Source: Candidatus Frackibacter sp. WG13 (GTDB lineage Bacteria > Bacillota > Halanaerobiia > Halobacteroidales > Acetohalobiaceae). Taken from it: a stretch of DNA of 51,149 nt. Positions 38,561 to 48,339 of the stretch are shown one piece after another. The translations under genes were made by a program, and so were the position numbers. The stretch is from the NCBI RefSeq assembly GCF_900114655.1, contig NZ_FOTT01000022.1, forward strand, positions 1 through 51,149, read 5' to 3'. A model generated the notes under the pieces. That model was not told the DNA's origin, ran no database searches, and saw only the letters and a list, made by a program, of their open reading frames with translations. The stretch's first letter is position 1. Each line of letters starts with the position of its first letter.

Positions 38561-40525
38561 ATGGCTTTTTTTGATGAAAATATGCGGTTATTGAAACGGA
38601 AAAGCAAAATGGCTTATAATATAATGGATAATTACCATCAATCAGATAAAATCGTAGTAGATGATGAAGTTAGTGACCAAGATATTATAGCTCAAGTTAG
38701 AGATTTAGAAAATGATTTAATAATTAATATAGAAGAAACTAAAAATGATAGTTATACTATGCAGATAATCAAAGATGAAGAAAAAAATTATTTTCATAGT
38801 AGATATTATCCTGTTAAAGAGGCTAAAAAGTTAGTTGATAACTTACAATTAAAGTATAATAGTAAAGACCAAATTTTTGGTTTAGGAGTTGGTTTAGGAT
38901 ATCATCTAGTAGAACTATTTACTAAGGATAAATTTAGTAAGGTTTTCATTATAGAACCTTATTTATCAATATTTTATACCGCATTACTTTATAGTGATTT
39001 AACTCCTATTCTAAAGAGTAAGAAGTTTATTTTAGTTGTAGGAGACAAAGGGAATCTCTATTCTACTATAAGAGCTAATTATCAATTATCTTTAGCAAAT
39101 AAAATTAAATTCTTTGAACATCCTCCTTCACTTAGGTTATTTAATGAAGATTATGACCAAATTTATAATGAGATTAGAAATGCTATTGAGTATAAGAATA
39201 TTAGTAGAATGACTAATATTAAGGTAGCAAAACAATGGCGGAATAATATTATTTCAAATTTACCTTATATATTAAAGAATCCAAAAGCTGATGACTTTTT
39301 TAATTCTTTTCAAAACATACCAATAATCTGTGTTGCAGCTGGACCTTCTTTAGACAAGAATATTGATCAATTGAAACATGCCAAAGGGAATGCCCTATTG
39401 ATCTGTGTAGGAACGGCTTTAAAAGCATTACTAAAAGCTGGAATAGAGCCAGATATTGTAGTTTCTATGGATGGTAGTCAAAAAGTGTATAATCAGTTTA
39501 AAGGTATTGGAGATTTGAGTGATGTTTTTCTTTTTTCTGAAAAGGCTAATTCACCTTTAGTTAATGATAATTGGGTTGGATTTCAAGTCTTCTTTACAAT
39601 GAAGCGGAATTTAAGTGCTTGGGTAGAGAAGATGAAAGGGAAGTATACTGGAATTAATACTGGCGGTACTGTAGCTCATAGTATGGTTGACTTAGCTTAT
39701 AAGTTTGGAGGAAATCCAATTATTCTTGTAGGACAGGACTTATCATTTTCTGAGGATAAGACTCATGCTTCAGGAACAATATATGATAATAATAAAGTAA
39801 ATGACGAAGGGTTAATTACCGTAGAAGGAATTAACGGAGATCGAGTATATACAAATAAAAGCTTTAAAAGTTTTTTGAATTATTATAATGATTATTTTGC
39901 TAATCGGTCTAATAGATTATATATTGATGCAACAGAAGGTGGAGCAAAGATTGACCATACTAAGATTATGACTCTTCAAGAAGTAATAGCTAAGTATTGT
40001 GTAGAAGAAGTTGACCCTTTAATTACCTTGCAAGAGGTTTATAATAAAAAAGAAAAGCATAATGATTATTACAAAAATTCAAAAGAAGAAATAGATAAAA
40101 CTATTGAGGAATTAAATAGTTCAATTGAAATTTTAGAAGAACAGTTATCTTTCGTTAAGGGGATTGAAAAAAAATTAACTCAGGTTCAGCAAATAAATAA
40201 CGATAAATTAAAAGAAGTACAAGCTAAAGTACGGGAATATGAGTCTAAATTAAAACAACATAAAAGAATAAGTTATTTTACACAAAGGACTTTAATTATC
40301 GAGAAATTAAAGTATCAAGAAGTTAATAATAAATATTTCTTTAATAATAAACAGGAATTGGAAGAGAAAATGAAGTATTATCGAACTTATTGGACTAATT
40401 ATTGGCAACAACTTAAAACTTCTTTAGAATTATTGAAAAAAACATCTAAACAGATTGATGAAAATAAAGCGCTCTTTAATAAAGATAAGGCAATAATTAA
40501 AGACTGTAAAGTAGGTGGAAAGTAA
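38561..40525 (+). CDS. maf: Motility-associated glycosyltransferase Maf
   Basis: This 654-residue protein belongs to the MAF_flag10/DUF115 family. The central domain (about 230-450) reads IPIICVAAGPSLDKNIDQL, GNALLICVGTALKALLKAGI and EPDIVVSMDGSQK, then TGINTGGTVAHSMVDLA and PIILVGQDLSFSEDKTHASG. The C-terminal 170 residues are coiled coil. Maf proteins attach nonulosonic acids (pseudaminic or legionaminic) to Ser or Thr of flagellin. The legionaminic acid genes downstream and the flagellin upstream support that role. GGGGG precedes the ATG. Its final base overlaps the next start codon. Confidence 0.9.
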   Translation: MAFFDENMRLLKRKSKMAYNIMDNYHQSDKIVVDDEVSDQDIIAQVRDLENDLIINIEETKNDSYTMQIIKDEEKNYFHSRYYPVKEAKKLVDNLQLKYNSKDQIFGLGVGLGYHLVELFTKDKFSKVFIIEPYLSIFYTALLYSDLTPILKSKKFILVVGDKGNLYSTIRANYQLSLANKIKFFEHPPSLRLFNEDYDQIYNEIRNAIEYKNISRMTNIKVAKQWRNNIISNLPYILKNPKADDFFNSFQNIPIICVAAGPSLDKNIDQLKHAKGNALLICVGTALKALLKAGIEPDIVVSMDGSQKVYNQFKGIGDLSDVFLFSEKANSPLVNDNWVGFQVFFTMKRNLSAWVEKMKGKYTGINTGGTVAHSMVDLAYKFGGNPIILVGQDLSFSEDKTHASGTIYDNNKVNDEGLITVEGINGDRVYTNKSFKSFLNYYNDYFANRSNRLYIDATEGGAKIDHTKIMTLQEVIAKYCVEEVDPLITLQEVYNKKEKHNDYYKNSKEEIDKTIEELNSSIEILEEQLSFVKGIEKKLTQVQQINNDKLKEVQAKVREYESKLKQHKRISYFTQRTLIIEKLKYQEVNNKYFFNNKQELEEKMKYYRTYWTNYWQQLKTSLELLKKTSKQIDENKALFNKDKAIIKDCKVGGK

Positions 40526-41100
40526 TGAAGGTATATTTGAATGGTCAGGCAATTAAAGATTTATCTGATTTAAATAATATAGTGGAAGTATTAAATGGGA
40601 TATATTCCAGGTTAAATAATGAAATTATAAGTAATATTTTTATTAACGATGTAGAGGTGAATGAGTCCTATTTAATAGAAAATAATTATAACTTAGATCA
40701 GATATCTAATATTAAATTTAAAACAACGAAAGTTAATATATTAATACAAGAAACATTAGAGCAAGCTGATGAATATTTACCAAAGCTTAGAAAAGGGATA
40801 ATAGAAACAACAGAACTATTTAGACAAGGTAATATTGAGGAAGGGAATCAGAAATATCAACTATGTTTAGAAGGGTTGGAATGGTATACTGATGCTTTAG
40901 AAAGTATTTTATCTTTAATTTCTAATGATCAGTTAAAAGAGGAAGGGAAGAATAAACTTACTAATATTAATACAATATTAGTAGATATAATGAAAGCTTT
41001 TCAAAATGAGGATATGGTTTTTGTAGCAGACTTATTGGAATATGAAATATTAGATTATATAGATGATTTTATTAAATTTAATAAGAAGTTAATGGATTAA
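40525..41100 (+). CDS. Unknown protein coupled to maf
   Basis: This 191-residue protein is not one I recognise. Its ATG shares a base with the maf stop codon (TAATG), so the two are translationally coupled. Residues 1-70 look like a small beta-grasp domain (MKVYLNGQAIKDLSDLNNIV and IFINDVEVNESYL), while 75-191 are helical and acidic (LIQETLEQADEYLPKLRKGI and LEWYTDALESILSLI). No cysteine pair, membrane segment or catalytic motif is visible. The coupling suggests a Maf partner, such as a chaperone or an adaptor to flagellin, but that is inference. Confidence 0.75.
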   Translation: MKVYLNGQAIKDLSDLNNIVEVLNGIYSRLNNEIISNIFINDVEVNESYLIENNYNLDQISNIKFKTTKVNILIQETLEQADEYLPKLRKGIIETTELFRQGNIEEGNQKYQLCLEGLEWYTDALESILSLISNDQLKEEGKNKLTNINTILVDIMKAFQNEDMVFVADLLEYEILDYIDDFIKFNKKLMD

Positions 41101-41164
41101 TAGATATATTTTAAATTAATATTAATATAATTGATATAGTATTTTAATTAATGGGAGGTCTATA

Positions 41165-42556
41165 ATGAAAGTATTATTAATAGTATACGATAATGATTCA
41201 TATATACACTGGTTTCCTCAAGGTTTAGCTTATATAGCATCTGCTTTGCGTGATGCTGGTCATGAAATTACAATTTATAATCAAGATAAGTATCATTATT
41301 CAGAAGAACACCTAAAAGAATATTTAATAAAAAATAATTTTGATGTGATAGGTATTAGTGTGATAGCAGGTTATTATCAATATCAAAAGCTATTAGAAAT
41401 TTCTAAAGTAATTAATAGTGTTCCTAACAAGCCTTTTTATATGATTGGAGGACATGGTCCTTCACCAGAGCCAGAATACTTTTTAAATAAAACTAATGCT
41501 GATGCAGTAATAATTGGAGAAGGGGAAGTAACAGCAGTTGATTTATTAAATGCGTTAAAGAATAAAAGAAATTTATCTACTGTTAAAGGAATTGCTTATT
41601 TAGATGATGAGAGTGAATGTATAGTTACTGAGAGAAGGAATTTAATAAAAGATATAGACACTATTTCTTTTCCTGCTTGGGATTTATTTCCGATGGATTA
41701 TTATTCACTACTTAGAATGCCTCATATTAAAAATGATGAGAGGTGCATGCCAGTTCTATCTGCTAGGGGCTGTCCTTTTAAATGCAACTTTTGTTACCGT
41801 ATGGATAAGGGGATTAGATTGAGGTCTCCTGAAAATATCATTGAGGAGATTAAAATTTTAAAAGAAAAGTATAATGTTTCATATATAGCATTTTCTGATG
41901 AACTATTAATGTCATCCCCTGAACGAACCAAAGAATTATGTCATGCTTTTATTGAGGCGGATTTAGATATTAAGTGGGATTGTAATGGTAGACTTAACTT
42001 TGCTACCTCTGATGTTTTAGATTTAATGAAAAAAGCTGGCTGTGTATTTATTAATTATGGGATTGAGTGTATGGATGATGAAATATTAGAGGTAATGAAT
42101 AAGAAATTAACAGTACAACAAATTATTAAAGGTATTGAAGCAACTTTAGATGCAGAAATTTCTCCTGGATTTAATATTATATTTGGCAATATAGGTGAGA
42201 ATGAAGAGACATTAAAAAAAGGAGTAGAGTTTTTATTAAAATATGATGATCATTCACAATTAAGAACTATAAGACCTGTTACTCCATATCCTGGTTCGCC
42301 ATTATATTATTATGCTATAGATAATGGTTTGTTAGATGGTGTTGAAGATTTTTATGAAAATAAACATGTTAATTCAGATTTATTATCTGTTAATTTTACT
42401 GAACTGTCTGATGAAGAATTTCATAAAGCACTTTATGAAGCTAATAAAACTTTGATAGAAAATTATTATAAACATCAATTAGATAGTTCCATTGAAACGG
42501 CAAAAAAATTATATTTTGAATTAGATGAGACATTTAGAGGATTTAGACAATCATAG
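41165..42556 (+). CDS. B12-binding-domain radical SAM protein
   Basis: This 463-residue protein has an N-terminal cobalamin-binding-like domain (about 1-135; WFPQGLAYIASALRDAGHEI, FDVIGISVIAG, IGGHGPSPEPEYFL, DAVIIGEGE) and a radical SAM domain (about 190-400) with the cluster motif CPFKCNFC near 204-211, in the CxxxCxxC form. No DxHxxG is seen in the B12 domain, as in other base-off members. Such proteins include methyltransferases and ring-forming enzymes. Located between maf and the CMP-sugar genes, it could modify the flagellin sugar, for example by methylation. GGGAGG precedes the ATG. Confidence 0.88.
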   Translation: MKVLLIVYDNDSYIHWFPQGLAYIASALRDAGHEITIYNQDKYHYSEEHLKEYLIKNNFDVIGISVIAGYYQYQKLLEISKVINSVPNKPFYMIGGHGPSPEPEYFLNKTNADAVIIGEGEVTAVDLLNALKNKRNLSTVKGIAYLDDESECIVTERRNLIKDIDTISFPAWDLFPMDYYSLLRMPHIKNDERCMPVLSARGCPFKCNFCYRMDKGIRLRSPENIIEEIKILKEKYNVSYIAFSDELLMSSPERTKELCHAFIEADLDIKWDCNGRLNFATSDVLDLMKKAGCVFINYGIECMDDEILEVMNKKLTVQQIIKGIEATLDAEISPGFNIIFGNIGENEETLKKGVEFLLKYDDHSQLRTIRPVTPYPGSPLYYYAIDNGLLDGVEDFYENKHVNSDLLSVNFTELSDEEFHKALYEANKTLIENYYKHQLDSSIETAKKLYFELDETFRGFRQS

Positions 42557-42584
42557 ATAAAATTGATTTATTTGGAGGGTATAT

Positions 42585-43292
42585 ATGCTTGAGGGAAATC
42601 AAATATTAGCAATGATTTTAGCCCGTGGAGGGTCAAAAGGGATTCCGCGTAAAAATATGAAATTGTTAAATGGTAAACCTTTAATGACGTATACTATAGA
42701 AGAAGCAAGAGAATCTGATTATATTGATAGGTTAATTTTATCTACAGATGATGAAGAAATAGCAGAAGCAGGCAAACAATATGGGGCAGAAGTTCCTTTT
42801 ATAAGACCAGATGAGTTAGCTACAGATACTGCAAAGAGTGAAGACGCCATTATTCATGCTTTAAATTGGCTAAGAGATAATGAAGGATATTTACCTGATT
42901 ATATAGTACTTTTGCAACCTACTTCACCATTAAGAATAGTTGAGGATATTGATAGAAGTATTGAAAAATTAACTACTAGTAAAGCAGATTCATTAATAAG
43001 TATTTGTAAAACAGATAAGTCACCATATTGGATGAAAAAAATAAATGATGAAGGTCATTTAGAGCCAGTCATTAGTGAAAAGAAACATTATAGTCGTAGA
43101 CAAGATCTACCTGACACTTATCAGTTAAATGGAGCCATTTATATAGCTCAAGTAGAAGTATTTCTAAAATATAAATCATTTTTTACGGATAAAATAGTAC
43201 CATATATAATGCCTAGGAAACGGTCAATAGATATTGATGATATAATAGATTGGAAGTTAATTCAGTTGCTTTTGGAGGAGGAACTTATATGA
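42585..43292 (+). CDS. legF: CMP-legionaminic acid synthetase (NeuA family)
   Basis: This 235-residue cytidylyltransferase activates a nonulosonic acid with CTP. It has the N-terminal motif ILARGGSKGIPRKNMKLLNG (about 11-30), TDDEEIAEAGKQYGAEVPFI, and LLQPTSPLRIVEDID, all typical of NeuA, LegF and PseF. Assignment to legionaminic acid rests on neighbouring LegB and LegC/LegG homologues rather than on this sequence. The stop codon overlaps the start of legI by four bases (ATGA). The ribosome site is TGGAGGG. Confidence 0.9.
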   Translation: MLEGNQILAMILARGGSKGIPRKNMKLLNGKPLMTYTIEEARESDYIDRLILSTDDEEIAEAGKQYGAEVPFIRPDELATDTAKSEDAIIHALNWLRDNEGYLPDYIVLLQPTSPLRIVEDIDRSIEKLTTSKADSLISICKTDKSPYWMKKINDEGHLEPVISEKKHYSRRQDLPDTYQLNGAIYIAQVEVFLKYKSFFTDKIVPYIMPRKRSIDIDDIIDWKLIQLLLEEELI

Positions 43293-44338
43293 TTGAAATT
43301 GCTGGAAGAGGGATAGGACCAAATGAACCTACCTTCATAATAGCAGAAGCAGGAGTTAATCATAATGGTAGTTTAGATATTGCTAAGCAATTAGTAGATG
43401 CGGCTGTTGAGGCAGAGGTTGATGCAGTTAAATTTCAAACTTTTAGAGCTGAAAATTTAGTCTCTAAGCAAGCTCCAAAAGCTCAGTATCAGCTTCAAAC
43501 GACAGATAAAGAAGAGTCACAGTTTGATATGATAAAAAAATTAGAGCTTTCTCTAGATGATCATTTAAAGCTAAAAGAATATTGTGAAGATAGAGATATC
43601 TTATTACTTTCTACACCGTTTTGTTTTAAGTCTGTTGATATAATTGATGATTTAGGTTTAGAGTTGTATAAGGTTGGGTCTAGTGATACAACAAACTTAC
43701 CTCTTTTAAAATATATAGCTAAAAAAGGCAAACCGATAATTTTGTCTACAGGAATGTGTACTTTAGCTGAAGTAGAAGAAGCAGTTAATATGATATTAGC
43801 TACTGGAAATGATAGATTGATTCTACTTCATTGTGTTAGTAATTATCCAGCTAAGTACCAAAATGTTAATTTAAAAGCAATTAATACAATGAGACAAGCT
43901 TTTAAATTACCGGTTGGTTATTCGGATCATACTTTGGGAATAGAGATTCCAGTTGCAGCTGTAGCTATGGGAGCAGTAGTGATAGAAAAACATTTTACTT
44001 TAGATAATAATATGGAAGGTCCTGACCACAAAGCTTCCTTAGAACCAGATGAATTAAAGCAAATGGTACAAAGCATTAGAAATATAGAAAAAGCTTTAGG
44101 AGATGGGATTAAAAAGCCGGCTGAATCAGAAATTGCGAATATAAAAGTAGCCAGAAAAAGTTTAGTTGTAAATACGGAGTTGAAGTCAGGAGAAGATTTA
44201 AATAAAGAAGTCTTGGATATTAAAAGACCAGGGACAGGCATTAATCCTAAATTTTTAAATACTGTGCTAGGTATGGAAGTAAAAAAAGATTTAAAAGCAG
44301 ACCAGGTATTACAATGGGAGGACTTAAAGAATGGATAA
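43289..44338 (+). CDS. legI: Legionaminic acid synthase (NeuB family)
   Basis: This 349-residue protein condenses phosphoenolpyruvate with a six-carbon sugar. The TIM-barrel part (about 1-260) shows FIIAEAGVNHNGSLDIAKQL, DAVKFQTFRAENLVS, LLSTPF, VGSSDTTNLPLL, GYSDHTLGIEIPVAAVAMGA and IEKHFTLDNNMEGPDHKAS. A SAF antifreeze-like domain ends it (about 285-349; ARKSLVVNTELKSGEDL). The longer frame from 43250 overlaps legF; GGAGGAGG fits ATG 43289, which overlaps the legF stop codon. Its own stop lies inside the next gene, so legF, legI and legG are tightly coupled. Confidence 0.92.
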   Translation: MIEIAGRGIGPNEPTFIIAEAGVNHNGSLDIAKQLVDAAVEAEVDAVKFQTFRAENLVSKQAPKAQYQLQTTDKEESQFDMIKKLELSLDDHLKLKEYCEDRDILLLSTPFCFKSVDIIDDLGLELYKVGSSDTTNLPLLKYIAKKGKPIILSTGMCTLAEVEEAVNMILATGNDRLILLHCVSNYPAKYQNVNLKAINTMRQAFKLPVGYSDHTLGIEIPVAAVAMGAVVIEKHFTLDNNMEGPDHKASLEPDELKQMVQSIRNIEKALGDGIKKPAESEIANIKVARKSLVVNTELKSGEDLNKEVLDIKRPGTGINPKFLNTVLGMEVKKDLKADQVLQWEDLKNG

Positions 44339-45512
44339 ACGTAAAATCTGTGTAGTAACTGGAACTAGAGCAGAGTACGGGTTGCTTTATTGGTTAATGA
44401 AGGAGATAGATAGTGACCCAAATCTTGAGTTGCAAATTATTACTACTGGAATGCATTTATCACCTGAATTTGGCTTAACGTATAAGAAGATAGAAGAAGA
44501 TGGATTTAAGATAGATAAGAAAGTAGAAATGCTTATGTCTTCAGATACTGAGGTTGGAATTACTAAGTCAGTTGGTCTAGGATGTATAGGCTTTGCTGAT
44601 GCTTATGATGAATTAAAGCCAGATATAGTAGTGGTCTTAGGAGACAGATTTGAAGTTTTGGCTGCTGCTATTGCTGCTATGATAGCTAAAATTCCTATAG
44701 CCCACTTGCATGGAGGAGAAATAACGGAAGGTGCTATAGACGAATCAATTCGTCATTCTTTAACTAAAATGGCGTCTACACATTTTCCAGCTACTAAAGA
44801 ATATGCAAGAAGAGTTATTCAGATGGGAGAAAAACCAAGGCGAGTATTTAATTTTGGAGCTCCAGGGTTAGATAATATTCATAAATTAGATTTATTATCA
44901 AGGACGGAGTTAGAGAATGAGCTTAACTTTCAATTAGCGAGTAAGACTGCTATTGTTACATATCATTCGGTAACATTAGAGAACAATACAGCTCATAATC
45001 AGATTGAAAATTTACTAAAAGCAATTGAAAAGTTTGAAATGAATGTTATTTTTACAAAAGCAAATGCTGACACATCTGGTAGAGTAATTAATGAAAAGAT
45101 AGAAAAATTTACAAATAAAGAGCCTGAAAAATATAAGTTATTTGATAATTTAGGACAAGTGAGATATCTTTCAGCTTTAAAACATGTTGATATAATGATT
45201 GGTAATTCATCTAGTGGTCTTATAGAGGGGCCAAGCTTCAAAATTCCAGTAGTTAACGTAGGAGATAGACAGAAAGGAAGAATAAAAGCAGATAATGTAA
45301 TAGATTGTGGATATGGCTATCATGAAATTAAAGAAGCAATTAAAAAAGGGTTCTCAGTTGATTTTAAAGATAAAATTAAAGAAGTAGTAAATCCTTATGA
45401 TAAGCATGAAGATGGTAAAACAAGCTGTCGGATAAAAAATGTTTTAAAAGAAATAGAGATAAATGAGGAATTTATAAAAAAGAGTTTTTACGATATTAAT
45501 TTATCAATTTAA
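44331..45512 (+). CDS. legG: Hydrolysing nucleotide-sugar 2-epimerase (NeuC/LegG)
   Basis: This 393-residue enzyme of the UDP-GlcNAc 2-epimerase family removes the nucleotide while inverting C2, giving the sugar that LegI uses. Motifs include CVVTGTRAEYGLLYWLMKEI, VVVLGDRFEVLAAAIAAMIA, IAHLHGGEITEGAIDESIRH and MIGNSSSGLIEGPSF. The serine and glutamate residues of the GxSSSGxxE region bind substrate in the family. The ATG overlaps the end of legI by eight bases, suggesting translational coupling. The legB homologue starts 33 bp later. Confidence 0.92.
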   Translation: MDKRKICVVTGTRAEYGLLYWLMKEIDSDPNLELQIITTGMHLSPEFGLTYKKIEEDGFKIDKKVEMLMSSDTEVGITKSVGLGCIGFADAYDELKPDIVVVLGDRFEVLAAAIAAMIAKIPIAHLHGGEITEGAIDESIRHSLTKMASTHFPATKEYARRVIQMGEKPRRVFNFGAPGLDNIHKLDLLSRTELENELNFQLASKTAIVTYHSVTLENNTAHNQIENLLKAIEKFEMNVIFTKANADTSGRVINEKIEKFTNKEPEKYKLFDNLGQVRYLSALKHVDIMIGNSSSGLIEGPSFKIPVVNVGDRQKGRIKADNVIDCGYGYHEIKEAIKKGFSVDFKDKIKEVVNPYDKHEDGKTSCRIKNVLKEIEINEEFIKKSFYDINLSI

Positions 45513-45545
45513 TCTACTTATAGCTTGGTTGAAGGAGGGCAAGGT

Positions 45546-46532
45546 ATGAACTTAACTAATAAAAAGATATTAGTAACAGGTTCTTCAGGTTTCATTGGTT
45601 CACATTTAACTGAAAAATTAGTTGAATTAGGGTGTGATGTTAGAGCTTTTGTTAAATATAACTTTAAAAATGATTGGGGCTGGCTTGAACATTCAAAAGT
45701 TAAGGATGAGATAGAAGTATATACAGGAAATATTAGAGATTATGATGCTGTTTATGATGCATTGGATGGAGTAGACGTAGTTTTTCATTTAGCAGCTTTG
45801 ATTGGTATTCCTTATTCTTATAAATCCCCTTTGGCATATATTAATACTAATGTAGAAGGAACATATAATGTTTTACAAGCTAGTCGTCAAAGAGAGCTAG
45901 AAAAGGTTATTATTACATCTACAAGTGAAACTTATGGGACTGCACAATATGTACCGATCGATGAAGAACATCCTTTAGTTGGACAATCACCTTATTCTGC
46001 TAGTAAGATAGCAGCTGATCAATTGGCCATTAGTTATCATCGGAGTTTTGAAATGCCGATAGCCATTGCTCGTCCTTTCAATACTTATGGTCCAAGACAG
46101 TCAGCGAGAGCAATAATTCCTACAATTATTACTCAAATTTTAAATGGACAAAAGGAAATTAAGTTAGGTAATTTATCACCGACTAGAGACTTTAATTATG
46201 TTGAAGACACAGTTAATGGCTTTATTGAGATTGCTAAAAGTGAAGAAACGATAGGTGAAGCTACTAATATAGGCTCTAATTATGAGATTAGCATGCAAGA
46301 TACGGTAGATTTAATTATTGAGTTGATGGATGAAGAAGTAGAGATATTAACTGATGAAAAGAGGGTTAGACCTAATAAAAGTGAAGTAGACCGCTTACTA
46401 TGTAACAATAGTAAAATTAAAAAGCTAACAAACTGGACACCTCAATATACTATTGAAGAAGGGTTACAGGAAACAATTGATTGGTTAAGTGAGAATTTGC
46501 ATTTTTACAAGCCAGAGATTTATAATGTTTAA
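45546..46532 (+). CDS. legB: NAD-dependent nucleotide-sugar 4,6-dehydratase (LegB)
   Basis: This 328-residue extended SDR enzyme shows VTGSSGFIGSHLTEKL (about 10-25), the NAD-binding motif, HLAALIGIPYSYKSPLAYIN and the YSASK catalytic tyrosine-lysine (near 150-154). RPFNTYGPRQSARAIIPTII completes the dehydratase signature. LegB makes the 4-keto-6-deoxy sugar that begins the legionaminic acid pathway. The alternative start TTG 45525 precedes the ribosome site AAGGAGGG, which sits right before ATG 45546. The aminotransferase gene follows by 23 bp. Confidence 0.9.
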   Translation: MNLTNKKILVTGSSGFIGSHLTEKLVELGCDVRAFVKYNFKNDWGWLEHSKVKDEIEVYTGNIRDYDAVYDALDGVDVVFHLAALIGIPYSYKSPLAYINTNVEGTYNVLQASRQRELEKVIITSTSETYGTAQYVPIDEEHPLVGQSPYSASKIAADQLAISYHRSFEMPIAIARPFNTYGPRQSARAIIPTIITQILNGQKEIKLGNLSPTRDFNYVEDTVNGFIEIAKSEETIGEATNIGSNYEISMQDTVDLIIELMDEEVEILTDEKRVRPNKSEVDRLLCNNSKIKKLTNWTPQYTIEEGLQETIDWLSENLHFYKPEIYNV

Positions 46533-46555
46533 TTTAAAGAGGAGAGTCATAAAAG

Positions 46556-47677
46556 ATGGAGAAAATACCGTTATCAATACCATATCTTAACGGGAATGAA
46601 TGGAAGTATATTAAAGAATGTTTAGACACTAATTGGGTTTCATCTGTAGGTAAATATGTAGAGCAATTTGAAGAAGAGCTATCTGATTATGTAGGAGTAG
46701 AGCATGGAGTAGCAATGGTAAATGGAACGGCAGCAATCCATACTGCTCTTAAGGTTATAGGAGTAGAAGAAGGAGATAAGGTTTTAGTTCCTTCGTTAAC
46801 ATTTATAGCATCGGTTAATCCGATTAGATATTGTGGGGCAGAACCAGTTTTTATTGATTCAGAAAGAAGAACTTATAATATAGATCCCGAAAAAACAGTG
46901 ACTAAGATCGAAGAGATGGTTAATAATGGGGATAAGCCTAAGGCGGTTATTGTAGTCCATTTATACGGAAATCCTGCTGATATAGACCCGATTTTAAAAG
47001 TATGCAATGATTATGATATTAAGGTAATTGAAGATGCTACTGAGGCTTTAGGTTCTAAATATAAAAATAAAATGACAGGCTCTTTAGGAGATATTGGGTG
47101 TTTCTCTTTTAATGGTAATAAATTAATAACTACCGGTGGCGGTGGAATGATAGTAACAGATAATAGAGAATATGCAGAATATGCCAAATATCTTTCAACT
47201 CAAGCAAAAGATGATGCTGAAAATTACATTCATAATGAGGTAGGATATAACTATCGTTTGACTAATATACAAGCTGCTATTGGAGTAGCACAACTAGAAC
47301 AGATAGATACTTTTATTGCTAGAAAAAGAGAAATAGCTGAAAGATATACATTTGGGTTGAAAAAGATTGATGGAGTTAAAGTAAACAAGAAAAAAAATTG
47401 GGCTTATAATAATCATTGGTTATATTCAATTTTAATAGATGAAGATAAGTTTGGTATTACTTCAAAAGAGCTATATAAACTGCTTAATGAGGTAGGAATT
47501 ATGGCTAGACCTTTCTTTAAGCCAATTCATACTATGCCAATGTATCAAGACTATGAGGCTGATATTAAAATTGCCAATATACTCTGGGAGCAGGGTATTA
47601 ATTTACCTTGTAGTGTAGGGATAGAGAATAAAGAGGTTGAAGAAGTAATTACTAAAATAAGAAAATTGAAGGGGTAA
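46556..47677 (+). CDS. legC: PLP-dependent sugar 4-aminotransferase (LegC)
   Basis: This 373-residue DegT/DnrJ/EryC1-family aminotransferase adds the 4-amino group to the 4-keto sugar made by LegB. Visible motifs are TNWVSSVGKYVEQFEEEL, MVNGTAAIHTALKVIG, VLVPSLTFIASVNPIRY, VIVVHLYGNPAD, VIEDATEALGS and GCFSFNGNKLITTGGGGMIV with the PLP-binding lysine in the NGNK segment (near 188). EVGYNYRLTNIQAAIGVAQL follows. GAGGAG precedes the ATG. It lies 2 bp before legH. Confidence 0.92.
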   Translation: MEKIPLSIPYLNGNEWKYIKECLDTNWVSSVGKYVEQFEEELSDYVGVEHGVAMVNGTAAIHTALKVIGVEEGDKVLVPSLTFIASVNPIRYCGAEPVFIDSERRTYNIDPEKTVTKIEEMVNNGDKPKAVIVVHLYGNPADIDPILKVCNDYDIKVIEDATEALGSKYKNKMTGSLGDIGCFSFNGNKLITTGGGGMIVTDNREYAEYAKYLSTQAKDDAENYIHNEVGYNYRLTNIQAAIGVAQLEQIDTFIARKREIAERYTFGLKKIDGVKVNKKKNWAYNNHWLYSILIDEDKFGITSKELYKLLNEVGIMARPFFKPIHTMPMYQDYEADIKIANILWEQGINLPCSVGIENKEVEEVITKIRKLKG

Positions 47678-47679
47678 AA

Positions 47680-48339
47680 ATGTCAAGAAAAGTAGTTTTG
47701 ATTGGGGCAGGAGGACATGCTAAGGTTGTTATTGATCTTTTAAAAAGTAATAATAATATCAAGATTATAGGCATGATAGATAAGAATAAGAACAGATTAG
47801 GAGAAAAAATTTTAGATATTCCTATTATAGCATCTGATAAAGAATTAATTCAAACTAAGAAAAAAGTTAATAATACTTTAATAGCTGTAGGTGGCACAGG
47901 TGATAATAGGCTAAGAGTTAAGCTTTATAATAAAGTTAAAGAATTAGGTTATAACTTTATTAATGCTATTCATCCAAATAGTATTATTGGAGAAGAGGTT
48001 GATTTAGGAAATGCTAATACTATAATGGCCGGTGTAATTCTAAATTCTGGAGTAAAATTAGGAACTAATAATATTATAAATACCGGAGCTATTTTAGAAC
48101 ATGATGTAGAAATAGGGAATCATGTACATATTGCACCAGGAGTTAAGTTGTCCGGAGGAGTAAAAATAAGTGATTATTCTCATCTTGGAACTGGAGTTAC
48201 GGTAATCCAAGGTATTAATATAGGGGGAAATTCTTTAATTGGAGCTGGTTCTGTAATTATAGATGATGTGCCTGACAATTCGTTAGTAGTAGGGAATCCT
48301 GGACGAATTATTAAAAAGAGGAGGGGCATTAATGACTGA
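47680..48339 (+). CDS. legH: Sugar N-acetyltransferase (LegH/NeuD family)
   Basis: This 219-residue protein has an N-terminal Rossmann-like sugar-binding domain (VVLIGAGGHAKVVIDLLKSN) and a C-terminal left-handed beta helix (about 95-205) with hexapeptide repeats such as ANTIMAGVILNSGVKLG and NHVHIAPGVKLSGGVKISD. It ends in VVGNPGRIIKKR. LegH acetylates the 4-amino sugar of the pathway. It starts 2 bp after legC and its stop overlaps the next gene by eight bases. Confidence 0.9.
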   Translation: MSRKVVLIGAGGHAKVVIDLLKSNNNIKIIGMIDKNKNRLGEKILDIPIIASDKELIQTKKKVNNTLIAVGGTGDNRLRVKLYNKVKELGYNFINAIHPNSIIGEEVDLGNANTIMAGVILNSGVKLGTNNIINTGAILEHDVEIGNHVHIAPGVKLSGGVKISDYSHLGTGVTVIQGINIGGNSLIGAGSVIIDDVPDNSLVVGNPGRIIKKRRGIND

